Assembly: GCF_963169125.1 (NCBI RefSeq)
Contig: NC_084798.1
Coordinates: forward strand, 195,605,481-195,669,480
From: Humulus lupulus
Taxonomy: Eukaryota > Streptophyta > Magnoliopsida > Rosales > Cannabaceae
Length of the DNA stretch: 64,000 bases
Direction: 5' to 3'
Shown here: in pieces, positions 32,808 to 45,080 of the stretch
How positions within the stretch are numbered: position 1 is the stretch's first letter
Layout of the letters: every line of letters begins with the position of its first letter
Position numbers and translations under genes: made by a program
The notes under the pieces: generated by a model
Databases searched by the model: none
What the model saw: the letters and a program-made list of their open reading frames with translations, nothing else
What the model was told of the DNA's origin: nothing

Positions 32808-35094
32808 TATAACGATCCAAAATCACTAATATGGCTTAAGGGTCTTGATTAGTGCGCTGGGAATGCATAATTGGCTTATGTGTGAATTTATTGACTTAAT
32901 GCGTGATTATATGATAGACATGCTTGTATGATTATATAAATGTAAATGTGGTTAAATGTTATATCCGTGAGAACTACATTATTATGTCGGTAGATTTGCA
33001 GCGTGCGACTTGAGGCGATCCTAGGGAGCCAGCTAGCAGGAAGTCACAACGGGGCTTAATATTTGACTTTGGATAAGTTAGGGGTATTTTAGGTATCAGG
33101 TAGTTATTTAGAATATCGGGTTATGGAAATAAATATATGGAGATATATTTGAGGATAGAAAGCTTAGGCGGGAATATTGGGGAAATTTATCGTTTTGCCC
33201 TCGGGGACATTTCCGGTACCCCGAGCCTCGGGATTGACTTAACTGGCTAGAATTAGACTAAGTTAATGAAAAGTAGAAGAATAAAACACAAACCGACCTC
33301 CTCAGCTCCTCTCTTCTCTTCTCTTCTCTTCCTTCTCTTTTCACTTTCAAGAAACTACAGAAAATCTAAGGGAAATCAGATGGAAAACTCTGTGTTTGAG
33401 CTGAATTCATGAAGGTTTAGCTTAGTTCAGACTAAGGGTCACTCAACCAAGATTAAGGTAAGAGTTGAGTTGTGTTTTTGGGTGTTAGAACTCTGAGTTT
33501 TTTTGCTGAATATTAAGGTGTTTATGATTTTGATGTTTAAGGGCTGAATTGAAGCTAAGTGCTTGGCTTTTAGCTCAGAGGTTGTCAAGGAAGTGGTTCA
33601 GCAAAAGACGTAAGCTTCAATTCGTAATTCAGAGGTTAAAATTTGAGTTTTGCATGACTGGTTTTGGTGTTTTGAGTTGCTAGGTTTCAGAAATCAAAAT
33701 GGAATTTTAGCAGGTTTTTAAGTTGGATTTCTATTGGATTATGCTGTTAGAATCATGCTAAAAGTTTTGTGATTAATGGGTTTTGAATTAGGGTACTTTG
33801 GGATGGTTTTCAATGGGGTTAGGATGCTAGAAATGGTGGATTTTCTGGGCACGAAGGAGAGGGCCGCGACTCTGTTCTAGAGCGCTGCGGCCCTACGAAG
33901 CAAGAAAGCCAGGGAGGCTCGACCAAGGGAGAGCGCCGCGGCACCATTGGGCAGGGCCGCGACGTGTGTCTGCTTGCTGGGGGCCTTGGGCTTTGTTTTA
34001 GGGGTGGGTCGCAGCTAGGTTTCAAGGGCCGCAACCCTTAGGTTCATTCTTGATCATTTGGGGATTTTAAGCTCGGGAATCTAGTCTAGGGTGCTCGGGA
34101 TCGATTTCACCACCGTGCTTGGTGGAATTCGATGTCCCAGAAGCTAGTATTGCACCCGGAAACCTTTATTTGAATATTAATGGAATTCATTACCTTGGTT
34201 GTGACTAGGTGTTAAAGATAGGGCTCGGGAAATGGATCGTGCTCGAGGAACGTCGCTCGTAATCAATGAACGTAGAAATTAAAGGTAAGAAAACTGCACC
34301 CGGTTGTATACTTGTAATGGGACTAAGGGTTCCCCAATATGTATGCTTGAAAGGATGGTATTATGCCATGTAAATAGTAAACCAACGATCTAAGAGTGCC
34401 AAGGGTTACATTAGTGCACAGGGCGCGGCTTGGCCATTGGTAGCCGAGGACAGCTTATTATGCACTAAGCTCGGTTTAAGCGGGCCGGAGTCAGTGGGGT
34501 AAACAGAGGGTGTGGCCTAAGTTGTCGGCCCTGACTATTATGTGACCTGATTGTTATTTGTGATTAGTTGCGTCATTGGTTCTGAATAGGAGCTGAGTGG
34601 TTAATGTGGAATATTAAGTGTTTGATCATGCTTAAAGGATTGATTATCTGTTATTGTTGTTGTGTTGCATATTATGTTTTCTTGCTGGGCCTTGGCTCAC
34701 GGGTGCTACATGGTGCAGGTATAGGCAAGGGCAAACTTGACCAGCCCTGACTTGGAGAGCTCTGTGAGCTGAATGTACATGACCAGTTGCTCAGCTGCCA
34801 CGGTTGGGGGAAAGGCAGGAACATGAGAACCAGATATGTCTATTTTGCCTTAGAATGGCTGATGGTTGTCTGTATTTTGGAGATTCTGTAAACCAACTTT
34901 TAAACATTGTTTCTTTTTGGGATCCCATGTGTAAAACTGTTTAATTATATAAGGTGTAACTTTTGAGACCAAAACCTTTTTAACCCTAGCACATTCATGG
35001 TTAGTGACACGTTTTTAACTAAAAGACTTGATTAGCAAGTCCTGCACCTTTATAAGTACACAATGTAGCAGTCTTGGCTATCCAGGGCGTTACA
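32808..35094 (+). mobile_element. Solo LTR, gypsy family A (TSD ATATA)
   Basis: 2,287 bp, starting TATAACGATCC (the first bases mutated from TGTAACGATCC) and ending CAGGGCGTTACA. ATATA lies at 32803-32807 and 35095-35099, although the left side is in a TA run. It matches 2727-5168 closely over its second half. It contains GCCGCG-type dyads at 33863-34033. Confidence 0.85.
33863..34033 (+). promoter_or_regulatory. Six phased GCCGCG dyad motifs in LTR
   Basis: GCCGCG-like cores start at 33863, 33884, 33935, 33956, 34008 and 34028: spacings 21, 51, 21, 52 and 20 bp. This is the plus-strand counterpart of the CGCGGC arrays in 9134-11393 and in G2, with partly decayed motifs but retained phase. 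Confidence 0.65.
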
Positions 35095-35152
35095 ATATAT
35101 AGGGTCCAAAACAGAAGCCCAAAACAAAACAACCCAATAACAACAAACAAAC

Positions 35153-35308
35153 TGTACAAAGTAGAGAGAATTTATGAATTTTGTGTATATTCAATATGTA
35201 TCAAAACTGGTACGAATGAGACTATATACATGTACAAAAGGAAAAAACTAATATGAAGCTATACACGTGGTAAGTACCACAAGAATATAAAAATACAGAA
35301 ATATATCA
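35153..35308 (-). repeat. 3' LTR of C2
   Basis: 156 bp; on the minus strand it starts TGATATATTTC and ends CTTTGTACA. A polypurine tract with six G (minus strand GGGGGGATGATAAG, 35309-35322) abuts it. Confidence 0.92.
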
Positions 35309-36479
35309 CTTATCATCCCCCCGCAAGCGCAACGGGTTGGTGAGCACATTGATCTTGGTACGTAATGACTGAAAAGGAAGAGTAGGTAGGGCCTTCGTGA
35401 GACGATATGCTAGTTGTGCATTGGAGGGAACAAAACAAACCATCAAAGAGTTGGCAGCCACCCGTTTACGGACAAACTGAAAGTCAATCTCAACATGTTT
35501 GGTGCGAGCGTGAAGAATCAGGTTAGCAGTGAGGTAAGTGGCACTCAAATTGTCACAAAAGATAGTCGGTGGAGTAGCTGAAATAATGCCCAAGTCAGAG
35601 ATAACAGATTCTAACCAAGTAAGCTCACCGGTACCATTCCCAATGCTCTGATATTCTGCCTCTATACTAGAACGAGAAATGACTTTCTGCTTTGAAGAGG
35701 ACCAAGAAAAGAGATTACCGCCAAGAAATATACAATAACCACTAGTGTTGCGGCGATCATCTGGGCAAGATGCCCAATCAGCATCGATATAGCATTGGAG
35801 AGAAAAATCAGAGGATTTCTGAAAGGTAAGACCAAAGTGAGGGATGCCTTTGAGATACCTCAAAAGTCTTTTGACAGACAACCAGTGTAAATCAGTAGGA
35901 CGATGCATGAGTTGACAGAGCTTGTTAACAGAATAGGCAATGTCCAGATGTGTTAAAGTGCAATACTGAAGGGCACCTACTACACTCTTATATTCAGACC
36001 CATCGATTAAGGGAGTGCCATCATGGAGTGATAAAACTAAGCCAGTAGCCATGGGGGTAGCAATAGGTTTAGCATCCAGGAGACAGGTGCGTTGGAGAAG
36101 GTCGAAAATATATTTAGTTTGGCAGAGATGCATACCAGTAGAGGAACGTGTAACCTCCAAGGCAAGAAAATAGTGAAGATCGCCAAGGTCCTTAATAGCA
36201 AATTGAGTTTGGAGCTGACCCAAACGTGCCTAAAGATGACAGAGTTTGTTGCTAGTAATAAGAATATCATCAACATAAATGAGAGTAATGATCACACAAT
36301 CAGTAGAGCGAAACAAAAACATGCTGGAATCAGCCTTAGAAGCAGTGTAACCCAGTGATAAGAGAGCAGAAGTAAGCTTAGATAACCAGGTGCGAGGTGA
36401 TTGTTTGAGGCCGTAGATAGACTTCAATAACTTGTAAACATGGGTCGGTTTAGAGGGGTCAACAAAGCCAGGCGGTTGC
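35309..36479 (-). pseudogene. C2 pol: RT C-terminal part and RNase H
   Basis: Minus strand. The RT part shows SIYGLKQSPRTWLSKL and the catalytic YVDDILITSNK (near 36250-36290). A stop near 36230 interrupts it, then RT continues (FAIKDLGDLHYFLALEV). RNase H follows with YIDADWASCPDDRRNTSGYC, SSIEAEYQSIG and TKHVEIDFQFVR. Pol ends just before the LTR (near 35309, ...LRLRGDDK). It is nearly intact apart from that stop and the insertion at 36480. Confidence 0.93.
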
Positions 36480-37455
36480 TGTAATGCCCCAAATTTCCTA
36501 ATAAGATTTAGGACCTTGATTAGGAGGCCGGGAGGGCCATAATTGATTTATTGTGTCATTAGATAATTATATGCATGCTTATGTGAATTATATTATAATA
36601 TGATGATAAATGCATGCATATGGGTCCATTTTTAATTATAAGGGCATGTTGGTAATTTGGCCTGTTGATGGCATGATTGTGTATTTTCATGCATGTGGGT
36701 GAATTATGAATAATACCACATTATATGTGGATCTGTTCGAGCCATTCGACATGAGACGGTCATAGAATGCAAGTTTTCGGTCTGGTCATAATGGAGTTAA
36801 TTTTGGGCTCAGGGTGAGTCTAGGGGTAATTTGAGGATTAGAACATTACCGGGAATTAAAGGGTAATGGGATATGATTTATTAGCATTTGAGAATGTTGA
36901 GAATACCGGGAATTGGTGGGTGTTAATTATGATTAACGAAATAGGCGGGAAAGGACGATTTTACCCTTGGTGGCCTTAAGAAGACTTTAAATGACCTAGG
37001 GGTATTTTAGTCTTTTCACCCAAAGGTTATAGTTATCCATTAGAAGGCTGTGGAATTTCCAAAACAGAGTATCATTCTTTCCTTCAATCGATCACCATTT
37101 CTCTTTGGATTTTGAAGCTTTTTTTGAGGAATCAAGCTAGGGAACCAAGCTTTGTTAAGATAGGGTTGTGTTCCACCATTGAAGAGGGTGCTAAGCTGAG
37201 ATTGAGTTAAGTTTCTAGCCATTAAAACCTTAGTTCTTGCTCTGTTTTCATTTGGTTTTCAGTTTGGATTTTGAGTTGGAAAGTTGAGAATTTGATGGAA
37301 GTTTTGGCTAGGGTTACTTGGGTTATGATGCGTAGGGTTTGTGTAGATGGTATTTGGGTTCATTTGGGGGTTTTAAATGAAGTTTGGAAGCTTGTTTTTC
37401 AGGTTGGAAATGAAGGATTCGAAGGAGGGGAAAAACCGGGGTGATCTGCCTGGTC

Positions 37456-37535
37456 CTAGCGCTACAGCGCTAGCCAGGGAAAATTTCCCCTGGTTGTAGC
37501 GCTGGGGCGCTAGGGGGGCAGCGCTGTAGTGCTAC
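37456..37535 (+). promoter_or_regulatory. Paired AGCGCT dyads in LTR
   Basis: AGCGCT-like cores at about 37458, 37466, 37498, 37506, 37520 and 37528: pairs 8 bp apart, with the last two pairs 22 bp apart. The same cores occur in 2727-5168. Confidence 0.6.
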
Positions 37536-38334
37536 CCTGTTTTTCTTGATGCATATTTTGGGAATTTTTGAGGGTTTTTGGCTCGGGATTTCAATTCCTA
37601 AGGCTCGGGATCGAATCTACTCACCGTTTGGGTACAATTCGGGGTCCCGGGAGTAAGGTTTAGGTCAAGACCATTTTATTGTTGATTTCATTAATTGGAG
37701 ATTGTATTTGGTTATGACTAGGTGACCGCTAAGGTATTAAAGGTTCGATTGTTCTCAAGGGTCGTTCAATTGTTATTTCTCGCTCGAACCAGAGGTAAGA
37801 AAACTGCACCCAGTATGTGATGCATGTAATGCATGAGAAACGTGTGGTTAAGGCATGCCATAAATGTTGAATATGAGATTGGTCAGAGCTTGAGTCTCTG
37901 TGTTTGTGCATGATCCTAATTATGCTAGCAATTGTTAAGTAAGCATGTTGAATGCCCTACATTCGGATATTTGACATATGATATATGCCTAGTAGCATTG
38001 CTTACTTGTGTGTGGCACTGACTTACTAGTCAGAATCGACAATGGTGTCGGAACTAACCGTGAAGCTGTGACTTACTAGTCAAGTTCGATAGTAGTACTG
38101 AGCATTGGTCGTGTGCTATTGACCAATGAGTCAAGAGCGACATAAGCGTCATGAATGCAGAGCAGAAAAGATTAGATCTAATCGATATCTGCATTAAATG
38201 ACTCATCATGAGCATTAATGCCAGAACGACCCCAAGTTTGATGAAAAACTAAAAGCGCTTGTCTAGTCTATGCCTAGTTACTCAGAGACAGGGCAAGAAG
38301 GCCCAAGTGACTATATCGTCACATGGCTAAGATT

Positions 38335-38515
38335 GCAGACCCCATGTTAGTGACTTGCTTATCAGTCACTCATCTAAGGGTGCAGATCCCATGTTAGTGA
38401 CTTGCTTATCAGTCACTCATCTAAGGGTGCAGATCTCATGTTAGTGACTTGCTCATCAGTCACTCATTTAAGGGTGCAGATCCCATGTTAGTGACTCCCC
38501 AGTCACTCATTTGAT
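38335..38515 (+). repeat. 47-bp tandem array in LTR leader
   Basis: Units beginning GCAGATCCCATGTTAGTGAC start at 38335, 38382, 38429 and 38476; the last is shortened. Each contains the inverted words AGTGACT...AGTCACT and so could form small hairpins. Confidence 0.92.
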
Positions 38516-39157
38516 TAGGGCTATAAGCCCCAACATGGTTATCGAAACCTCCAGTGTTAATCACTCATCTGTTTAGGATTGACTTATAATCATCCTTATA
38601 GGAGGGCATGACCCACAACTATCATTATTTGAACTTATTTGCAAGCGTGATTAAGACTATTATTGCTAGGCATGCACATTATGATTTGATGACATGGTAT
38701 TACTGTTCATGAGCATATTGAGTTCTCTTACTGGGCTTCGACTCACGGTTGCTATGTGGTGTAGGTAAAGGCAAAAGAAAGCTGGACCATCCTTGAGTTG
38801 GAGAGCTTAGGTGACGATGTGTACATATGCAGCTGCTCGACCGCCACGGCCGAGGGTTGAAAGAGAAACTAGGGTTAAACCCTATTTTGCCGCTTAAATC
38901 GGCTGATTGTAAATATTTTCTTGTAAATAACCTTTAAATTATATTTTTTGGATCCCAATGTATACAGTAAACATTTTAGTGAAACGTTATCTCTTAACCA
39001 AAAATTTTAACCGTAAATCGCTAATCATACTTAGTTACACTATTATGCCCAAATGACTCGATTAGCGAGTTTAGCACTGTTTAAAATGCACACCATAACG
39101 GTCCCTGGAGTTTAGGGTGTTACAACTTCTGACTATAAACATCTTCAAGAAGGTCCC

Positions 39158-41457
39158 TTTGACGCCCTGGTTACCCCAGAACAGTTACGGTGAACCAAAA
39201 ATTTCACTCGCTACCCAAGTTCTTTGGTTAAAAACGTGCTTCTAGGTATTATTAACATGCTAAGGTGAAAAACCAATCAAAAGGAAATGATATATTTTAT
39301 TTAAAACATAAAACTGTTCATGGGCCCATCAAAATATTTACAAGTTATTTACAACTCAAAATGGTCACTACTGTTTTAAGTTTACAAACCCGCCGATCTA
39401 AGCGGCAAAAATAGGGTAAACCCCCTAGTTCCTCTGAGAACTCCTTGGCCGTGGTGGTCAAGCGGTCGTATATGTACACAACACCACCTAAGCTCTCCAC
39501 TCAAGGCTGGGTGAGCTTCTCTTTCCCTTTACCTGCACCACATAGCACCCATGAGCCAAAGCCCAGCAAGAAAATACAATATAGCATGAATATAATATCA
39601 ACAATGATCATAATAATCATTCAGGACTTTCAGTCTAAAATAGATGAGTGACAGTCGCAAAAGTCACTAAGGTGGGTTCTGTTCCCTCTAGCCATGTGAT
39701 GATAGGGTCACTGGGGCTTTACAAATAAGTGATCGTTTCACTAGCTTAAACAGGATAGGTGCTTGATGACTAGTCACCAACATAAACTACCTCAAGACCA
39801 TAGAGTCATAACCATGGGATTCTGCTCCCTAGCCATGTGACAAGCAGTCACCTAGGCCTTAGGCCCTGGCTCTGAGTAACTAGTCTTAGACTAGTCAAGG
39901 GCTTTTAAGGTTCATCGACCTTAGGATCGGTCCAGAATTGATGCTCCTAGAGTCATTCAATTCTGATATCGATTAGATCTAATCTTTTATCAGCCCTGCG
40001 TTCAGGACGCTTATGCCGTTTCTGACTCACAAGTCAGTAATATGCGACCAGTGCCGTCCCTGACTAATCAGTGCCATACATAAGTAAGCAAGCTCTGCTA
40101 AGCATTTAATATGCAATCAATGTCCACATTTATCAACCAACATGCCTCAAAAACAATCATGCATGTCACATATGGGGTGCAGTTTTCTTACCTCTGATTC
40201 GAGTGAGAATGAATAAAAGAACGACCCTTGAGAGCGATCTGAATTTTAATCCCTTAGTGGTCACCTAGTCATAACCAAATATGGGACACCATCAATAAAA
40301 TGAATAACAAGGGTTCCCAAACCAAGATCTAGCCTCTGGGACATTAATCCCCACTAATCCGGGTAGTAGGAATAATCCCGAGGCCTAAAACCACGTTCCC
40401 GAGGTCAAAACACTCAAACGGGCTCAAAACCACCCAAGAGTCGTGGCCCCCAGCCACACCAGGAGCAAGGGCCGCAGCGCCCACTGCCCAGTGCCGCGGC
40501 GCCCAGCAAGGCCAAAACCTTTCCAGCTGCTTCTTCTAGCTTGGGCCGCGACGCCCAAGAATAGGGCTGCGGCCCCCCACCAGCCAAGAACTCGATCTTC
40601 ATCATCCCAAACCCTCCAAAAACATACCTAAACACTTCCAAATCCAAAAATCAAAGTTCCCAAACTTCCCAATGATCCAAAACCATCAAATCCCGAGGCT
40701 CAAACGAACAAAAAACTCAACGATTCACAAAATCCAATTCAACGCTTAGAAACTCTAAAAACTCAAAACTTAAAACTTAGATTACCTTTTATTGGGTTGT
40801 TTTCCGTCAAATCCTTTGGTCAAGAAGCTTCTAATCTTTCCTAGGATTGCTATGCCTCGATCCTCGCTTGATTCCGACTCCTAGAACTCAAGATTTCTTC
40901 GAAAATTCCTCGAACGGTAAAATGAACTAACGAGAAGAGAGAGAAAGTATTTTCTAACGTACGGTTCTATATGACAAGCTACTTCAAGCATAAGTAACCT
41001 CAAATAAAACCTAATGCTCGAGGTCCCGAAAACACCCCCGGGGACATTATAGTCAAAACTCCAAGAATTTCCTCCTAATCTCAATAACTCCTAATTTATC
41101 ATCAAATAAACCCTCTCATTACTCAATATCCCAATAAAAGACCCCGTTATGACAAAGCCGCTAATTCACAATATAAGATCGTCTCATGCCGAATAGCTCG
41201 AATATATCTCCATAATAATGGTTTCTCATTCATAACTCACAATATGCACCACAATACACAAGTATGCCATCAATGGGCCAAATTACCAAAACACCCTAAT
41301 AATCAAATGTGGACCCACATGCATGCATATAACATCATATTATAATATAATTCACATAAACATGCACATTATCATTTAATGACATAATTAAACAATTATG
41401 GCCCTCCCAGCCTACTAATCCAGCCATTAAACCGAATTAGGGATTTCGGACATTACA
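39158..41457 (-). repeat. 3' LTR of G2
   Basis: Outer end TTTGACGCCC is mutated from TGTAACGCC; inner end is GGACATTACA. CGCGGC-type dyads lie at 40442-40573 with spacings 31, 22, 52 and 21 bp. Confidence 0.93.
40442..40573 (-). promoter_or_regulatory. Phased CGCGGC dyads in G2 3' LTR
   Basis: Cores (CGTGGC, CGCAGC, CGCGGC, CGCGAC, TGCGGC) start at 40442, 40473, 40495, 40547 and 40568. The 5' LTR of G2 has an additional copy 21 bp before the equivalent of 40473, lost here. Confidence 0.65.
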
Positions 41458-41471
41458 ACTATCCCCTCCTT
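41458..41471 (-). other. G2 polypurine tract
   Basis: Minus strand AAGGAGGGGATAGT directly abuts the 3' LTR; it would prime plus-strand DNA synthesis. Confidence 0.85.
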
Positions 41472-41486
41472 ACAGAAATTTCATCC

Positions 41487-42494
41487 TCAAAATTTACCTG
41501 AATAGCTCAGAATACTGATTCTGCATATCTGACTCCAACTCCCAGGTCGCCTCCTCAACCTGGCTGTTCCTCTACAATACCTTAACCAAAGGTATCGTCT
41601 TATTCCTGAGGACCTTATCCTTTCTGTCAAGTATCTGAACTGGTTGCTCTTCAAAGGAGACATCTGGCTCAAGCTCCAGATCTTCATAACTCAAGATATG
41701 ATTCACATCAGATACATACCTCAGAAGAGCTGAAACATGAAATACATTGTGCACGGCTGAGAACGCCGGTGGCAAGGCAAACCTGCAAGCCACCTGACCA
41801 ATCCTCTCCAAGATCTCAAATGGACCTACAAATCTAGGGCTCAACTTGCCCTTCTTCCCAAACCTTCTCACCCATTTCCATGGCGAGACTCTAAGGAAGA
41901 CATAGTCTCCCACTTGGAACTCAACGTTCCTACGCTTGGGATCTACATAGCTCTTCTGTCTACTTTGAGAAGCGAGCATCCGAGCTCTAATCTTCTCAAT
42001 GGCCTCACTGGTCCTCTAAACTGCCTCAGGACCAAAGTATCTCCTTTCACCTGTCTCATCCCAATGAATGGGAGATCTGCACTTCCTACCATACATCATC
42101 TCATAAGGTGCAACTCCAATGGTATACTGATAACTGTTGTTGTAGGAGAACTCTATCAAAGGTAGATACTTACTCCAAGATCCACCAAAGTCCAGCACAC
42201 ATGCTCGCAGCATGTCTTCCAATATCTGGATCGTCCTCTCAGATTGCCCATCTATCTGAGGATGATAAGCAGTACTGAACTTCAATTGTGTCCCCATGGC
42301 CTTCTGTAAACTCCCCCAGAACTTGGAAGTAAAAGTGGGTCCCGATCTGACACGATCGACCTTAGTGCTCCATGGAGGCGCACGATCTCTCCCACATTGA
42401 GATCTGCATACTGATTAACTGTATATGTAGTCCTCACTGGCAAGAAGTTAGCTGACTTGGTGTAGCGATCCACTATCACACAAATAGAATCATG
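41487..42494 (-). pseudogene. G2 integrase core, C-terminal domain and chromodomain-like tail
   Basis: Minus strand. Core fragments: DRYTKSANFLPVRTTY and SDRDP (42282-42479), then after a frameshift FSTAYHPQIDGQSERTIQ with the catalytic Glu (42016-42297). C-terminal GPFEILERIGQVACRFALPP follows (41572-41979). The tail VKVL-stop-RNSQVEEATWELE carries a TGG-to-TAG change at the conserved Trp. The aromatic/acidic 'W...EATWE' pattern marks the chromodomain family. Integrase would insert cDNA; here it is broken in at least three places. Confidence 0.92.
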
Positions 42495-42983
42495 CTAACC
42501 AACAGTCCTGGGTAAGCCCACCACGAAATCCATCGTGATGTCTTCCCACTTCCACTCTGGGATATCCAGAGGCTGCAATAACCCTGCCGGCCTCTGATGC
42601 TCAGCCTTTACCTGCTGACATATCAAGCACTTAGCTACATACTCTACTACATCTCTCTTCATCCCTGGCCACCAATACAACGATCTCACATCCTGATACA
42701 TCTTCGTGGTGCCTGGATGCAAAGAGTAAGGTGTAGTATGAGATTCATCCAGAATCTCTCGCCTCAAAGCAGTGTCTAACGAAACACATATCCGCCCCTT
42801 GTATCTCAACAAGCCTAACTCAGACACTGTATAATCTCTGGATGCTTCAGCCAAAACATCCTCACTGATCTTGATCAACTGTGGATCACTCAACTGACCC
42901 TCCTTGATTCTGTCCAACAGTGTAGATTGTAGCGAAATATTAGCCAACTGGCCCACCAGCAACTCTATACCAGCTCTGGTCAT
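42495..42983 (-). pseudogene. G2 integrase N-terminal zinc-binding domain
   Basis: Minus strand. Shows HTTPYSLHPGTTKMYQDVRS, then LYWWPGMKRDVVEYVAKCLICQQVK (HHCC zinc finger) and PEWKWEDITMDFVVGLPRT, where the first catalytic Asp lies. A stop follows near 42494. A short gap separates it from RNase H. Confidence 0.92.
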
Positions 42984-43024
42984 ATCATTTGCTAACTCTC
43001 TGGCTATCAGCCTTACACCACAAA

Positions 43025-43978
43025 TCAGTCCCGGACCCTTCCAGCTAAAGCATCAGCTACCACGTTGGTCTTTCCTGGATGATACAAAATCTCACAATCA
43101 TAATCTTTTACTAACTCCAGCCAACGCCTTTGTCTCATATTCAAGTCTTTCTGGGTGAAGAAGTATTTCAGGCTCTTGTGGTCTGTATAGACCTCACACT
43201 TCTCTCCATAAAGATAATGCCTCCATATCTTTAAAACAAAGACCACAACCGCCAACTCTAAATCATGAGTGGGATATCTCATTTCATACTCCTTCAACTG
43301 ACGTGAAGCATAAGCAATTACCTTCTCTAATTGCATCAGAACACAGCCCAAACCCTGATGAGAAACATCACAATAAATCACAAACTTCTCCTGATCTTTC
43401 GGGAGACTCTGAATCGGAACTGTAATCAATCTCTGCTTCAATTCCTGGAAGTTGTTCTCACACTTATCTGACCACACAAATTTCTGACTCTTGCGTGTTA
43501 GCTCAATCAATGCAGAAGCTATCTTAGAGAACCCTTCCACGAAACGCCTATAATAACCTGCCAATCCAAGGAAACTTCTAACCTCAGAAGCATTCTTTGG
43601 CCTTGGCCAATCTCTGACTGCCTCAATCTTTGCTGGATCAACCTTAATACCCTCCTTACTGACAATATGCATAAGAAACGATATATGAGATAACCAGAAC
43701 TCACATTTCTTGAACTTTTCAAACAATCTGTGCTCCCTCAGTCTCTATAGAACCAACCTCAGATGTTGCTCATGCTCCGACTCAGATTGAGAATATACCA
43801 GAATATCATCAATGAAGACGATCACAAACTGGTCCAGATAATCCTTGAACACTCTGCTCATCAGATCCATAAAAGCAGCAGAGGCATTAGTCAATCCAAA
43901 TGACATAACTAAGAACTCATAATGCCCATACCTGGTACGAAAAGCAGTCTTTGGTATATCTCCCTCCTTGACCCTCAA
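43025..43978 (-). pseudogene. G2 RT C-terminal half and RNase H
   Basis: Minus strand, two segments separated by a stop near 43740. [22 protein letters not shown] and [12 protein letters not shown] (catalytic FIDD). Then [20 protein letters not shown]. RNase [55 protein letters not shown]. All catalytic acids seem present. Confidence 0.93.
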
Positions 43979-44428
43979 CTAATGATAACCAGAACGAAGG
44001 TCGATCTTTGAGAATACCTTCTTACCTTGCAACTGATCAAACAGATCATCTATCCTTTGCAAAGGATACTTGTTCTTGATTGTCAGCTTATTCAGTTCTC
44101 TGTAATCAATGCACATCCTCAGAGAACCATCCTTCTTCTTTACAAACAGAACTAACGCACCCCAAGGTGAGAAACTAGGTCTGATAAAACCCAAATCTAA
44201 CAGCTCTTGCAACTGTACTTTTAATTCTTTTAACTCAGCTGGTGCCATTCTGTAAGGTGCTCTAGACACCGGTTCCGTCCCTGGTGCCAATTCTATCACA
44301 AACTCTATTTCTCTGTGCGGCGGCAACCTTGGAAAATCTTCTGGAAACACATCCAGGAATTCACAAACAAGTTTGGTCTCTTCTGGTCTCACTGGCACAA
44401 CCTGAGTGTTATCAACCATACTGGCCAA
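43979..44428 (-). pseudogene. G2 RT N-terminal half
   Basis: Minus strand. [60 protein letters not shown], then [12 protein letters not shown] with the first catalytic Asp. A stop directly after GYH (TTAGTTG..., 43976-43978) ends the frame; RT continues at 43745-43975. Confidence 0.93.
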
Positions 44429-44446
44429 GATTCCAATGCAACCTCC

Positions 44447-45080
44447 TTACAATAGATCCCTAGCCCTCAAAATAGAAATCATAGGTATGCGAGGTCCATG
44501 CACAGTACCAACAAACACAAAAGGATCCTCACCTTCAGGCTCAAAGGTGACCATCTTCCTTCTGCAATCAATGGTTGCCCCATACTTTGCCAACCATTCC
44601 ATACCCAATATCATATCGAAGTGAGCCATAACCAACTCTATCAAATCCACTGAGAACTTTATGCCCTCCATTGTCACTGGCAAAGATCTGACCCATCTCC
44701 TAGATACCACTAACTCTCCAGTAGGTAACAAAGTTCCAAACCCCACAACATAAAAATCACAGGGTCTACACAGTCTATCAATAATACTACTAGCAACAAA
44801 AGAGTGTGTAGCACCAGAATCAATCAAAACATTATAAGGGGTTCTAACACTAAGAAGCTGACTTGTAACTATTGAGGGAGAAGCCTCAGCTTCTGCTTGT
44901 GTCAATGCAAACACTCGAGCTGAGGCCGAGCTGTCCGCTTTTCTGGGTTCTTCTTTTCTTGCCTTAGGGCAATCCTTTCTAAGATGACCCACTGCTCCAC
45001 ATGAGAAGCAGGCTCTTGCCCTACACTCTCCCAGATGACACCTCTTGCATCTAGGGCATTCAGGATAAGACTTTCAGGCT
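44447..45080 (-). pseudogene. G2 protease and CCHC zinc knuckle
   Basis: Minus strand. The knuckle CFSCGAVGHLRKDC is intact (CX2CX4HX4C). Protease: VLIDSGATHSFVASSIIDRL with the catalytic DSG, followed by FDMILGMEWLAKYGATIDC. One open stretch covers 44447-44992; the knuckle is partly in the overlapping frame to about 45080. Confidence 0.92.

Larger units (their letters stand above)
36480..39124 (+). mobile_element. Solo LTR, gypsy family A, in the RT of C2
   Basis: 2,645 bp from TGTAATGCCCC to TAGGGTGTTACA. The C2 codons read on at both sides (QPPGF before, DVYSQ after). The expected 5-bp duplication is GTTGC on the left but ACTTC on the right, so it is altered. It is the longest family A LTR here, partly because of a 47-bp array. 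It faces the G2 3' LTR head-to-head across only 33 bp. Confidence 0.88.

Noticed and set aside
38335..38515. CRISPR-like array
   Set aside because: Units are contiguous 47-bp tandem copies without unique spacers, in a plant LTR.
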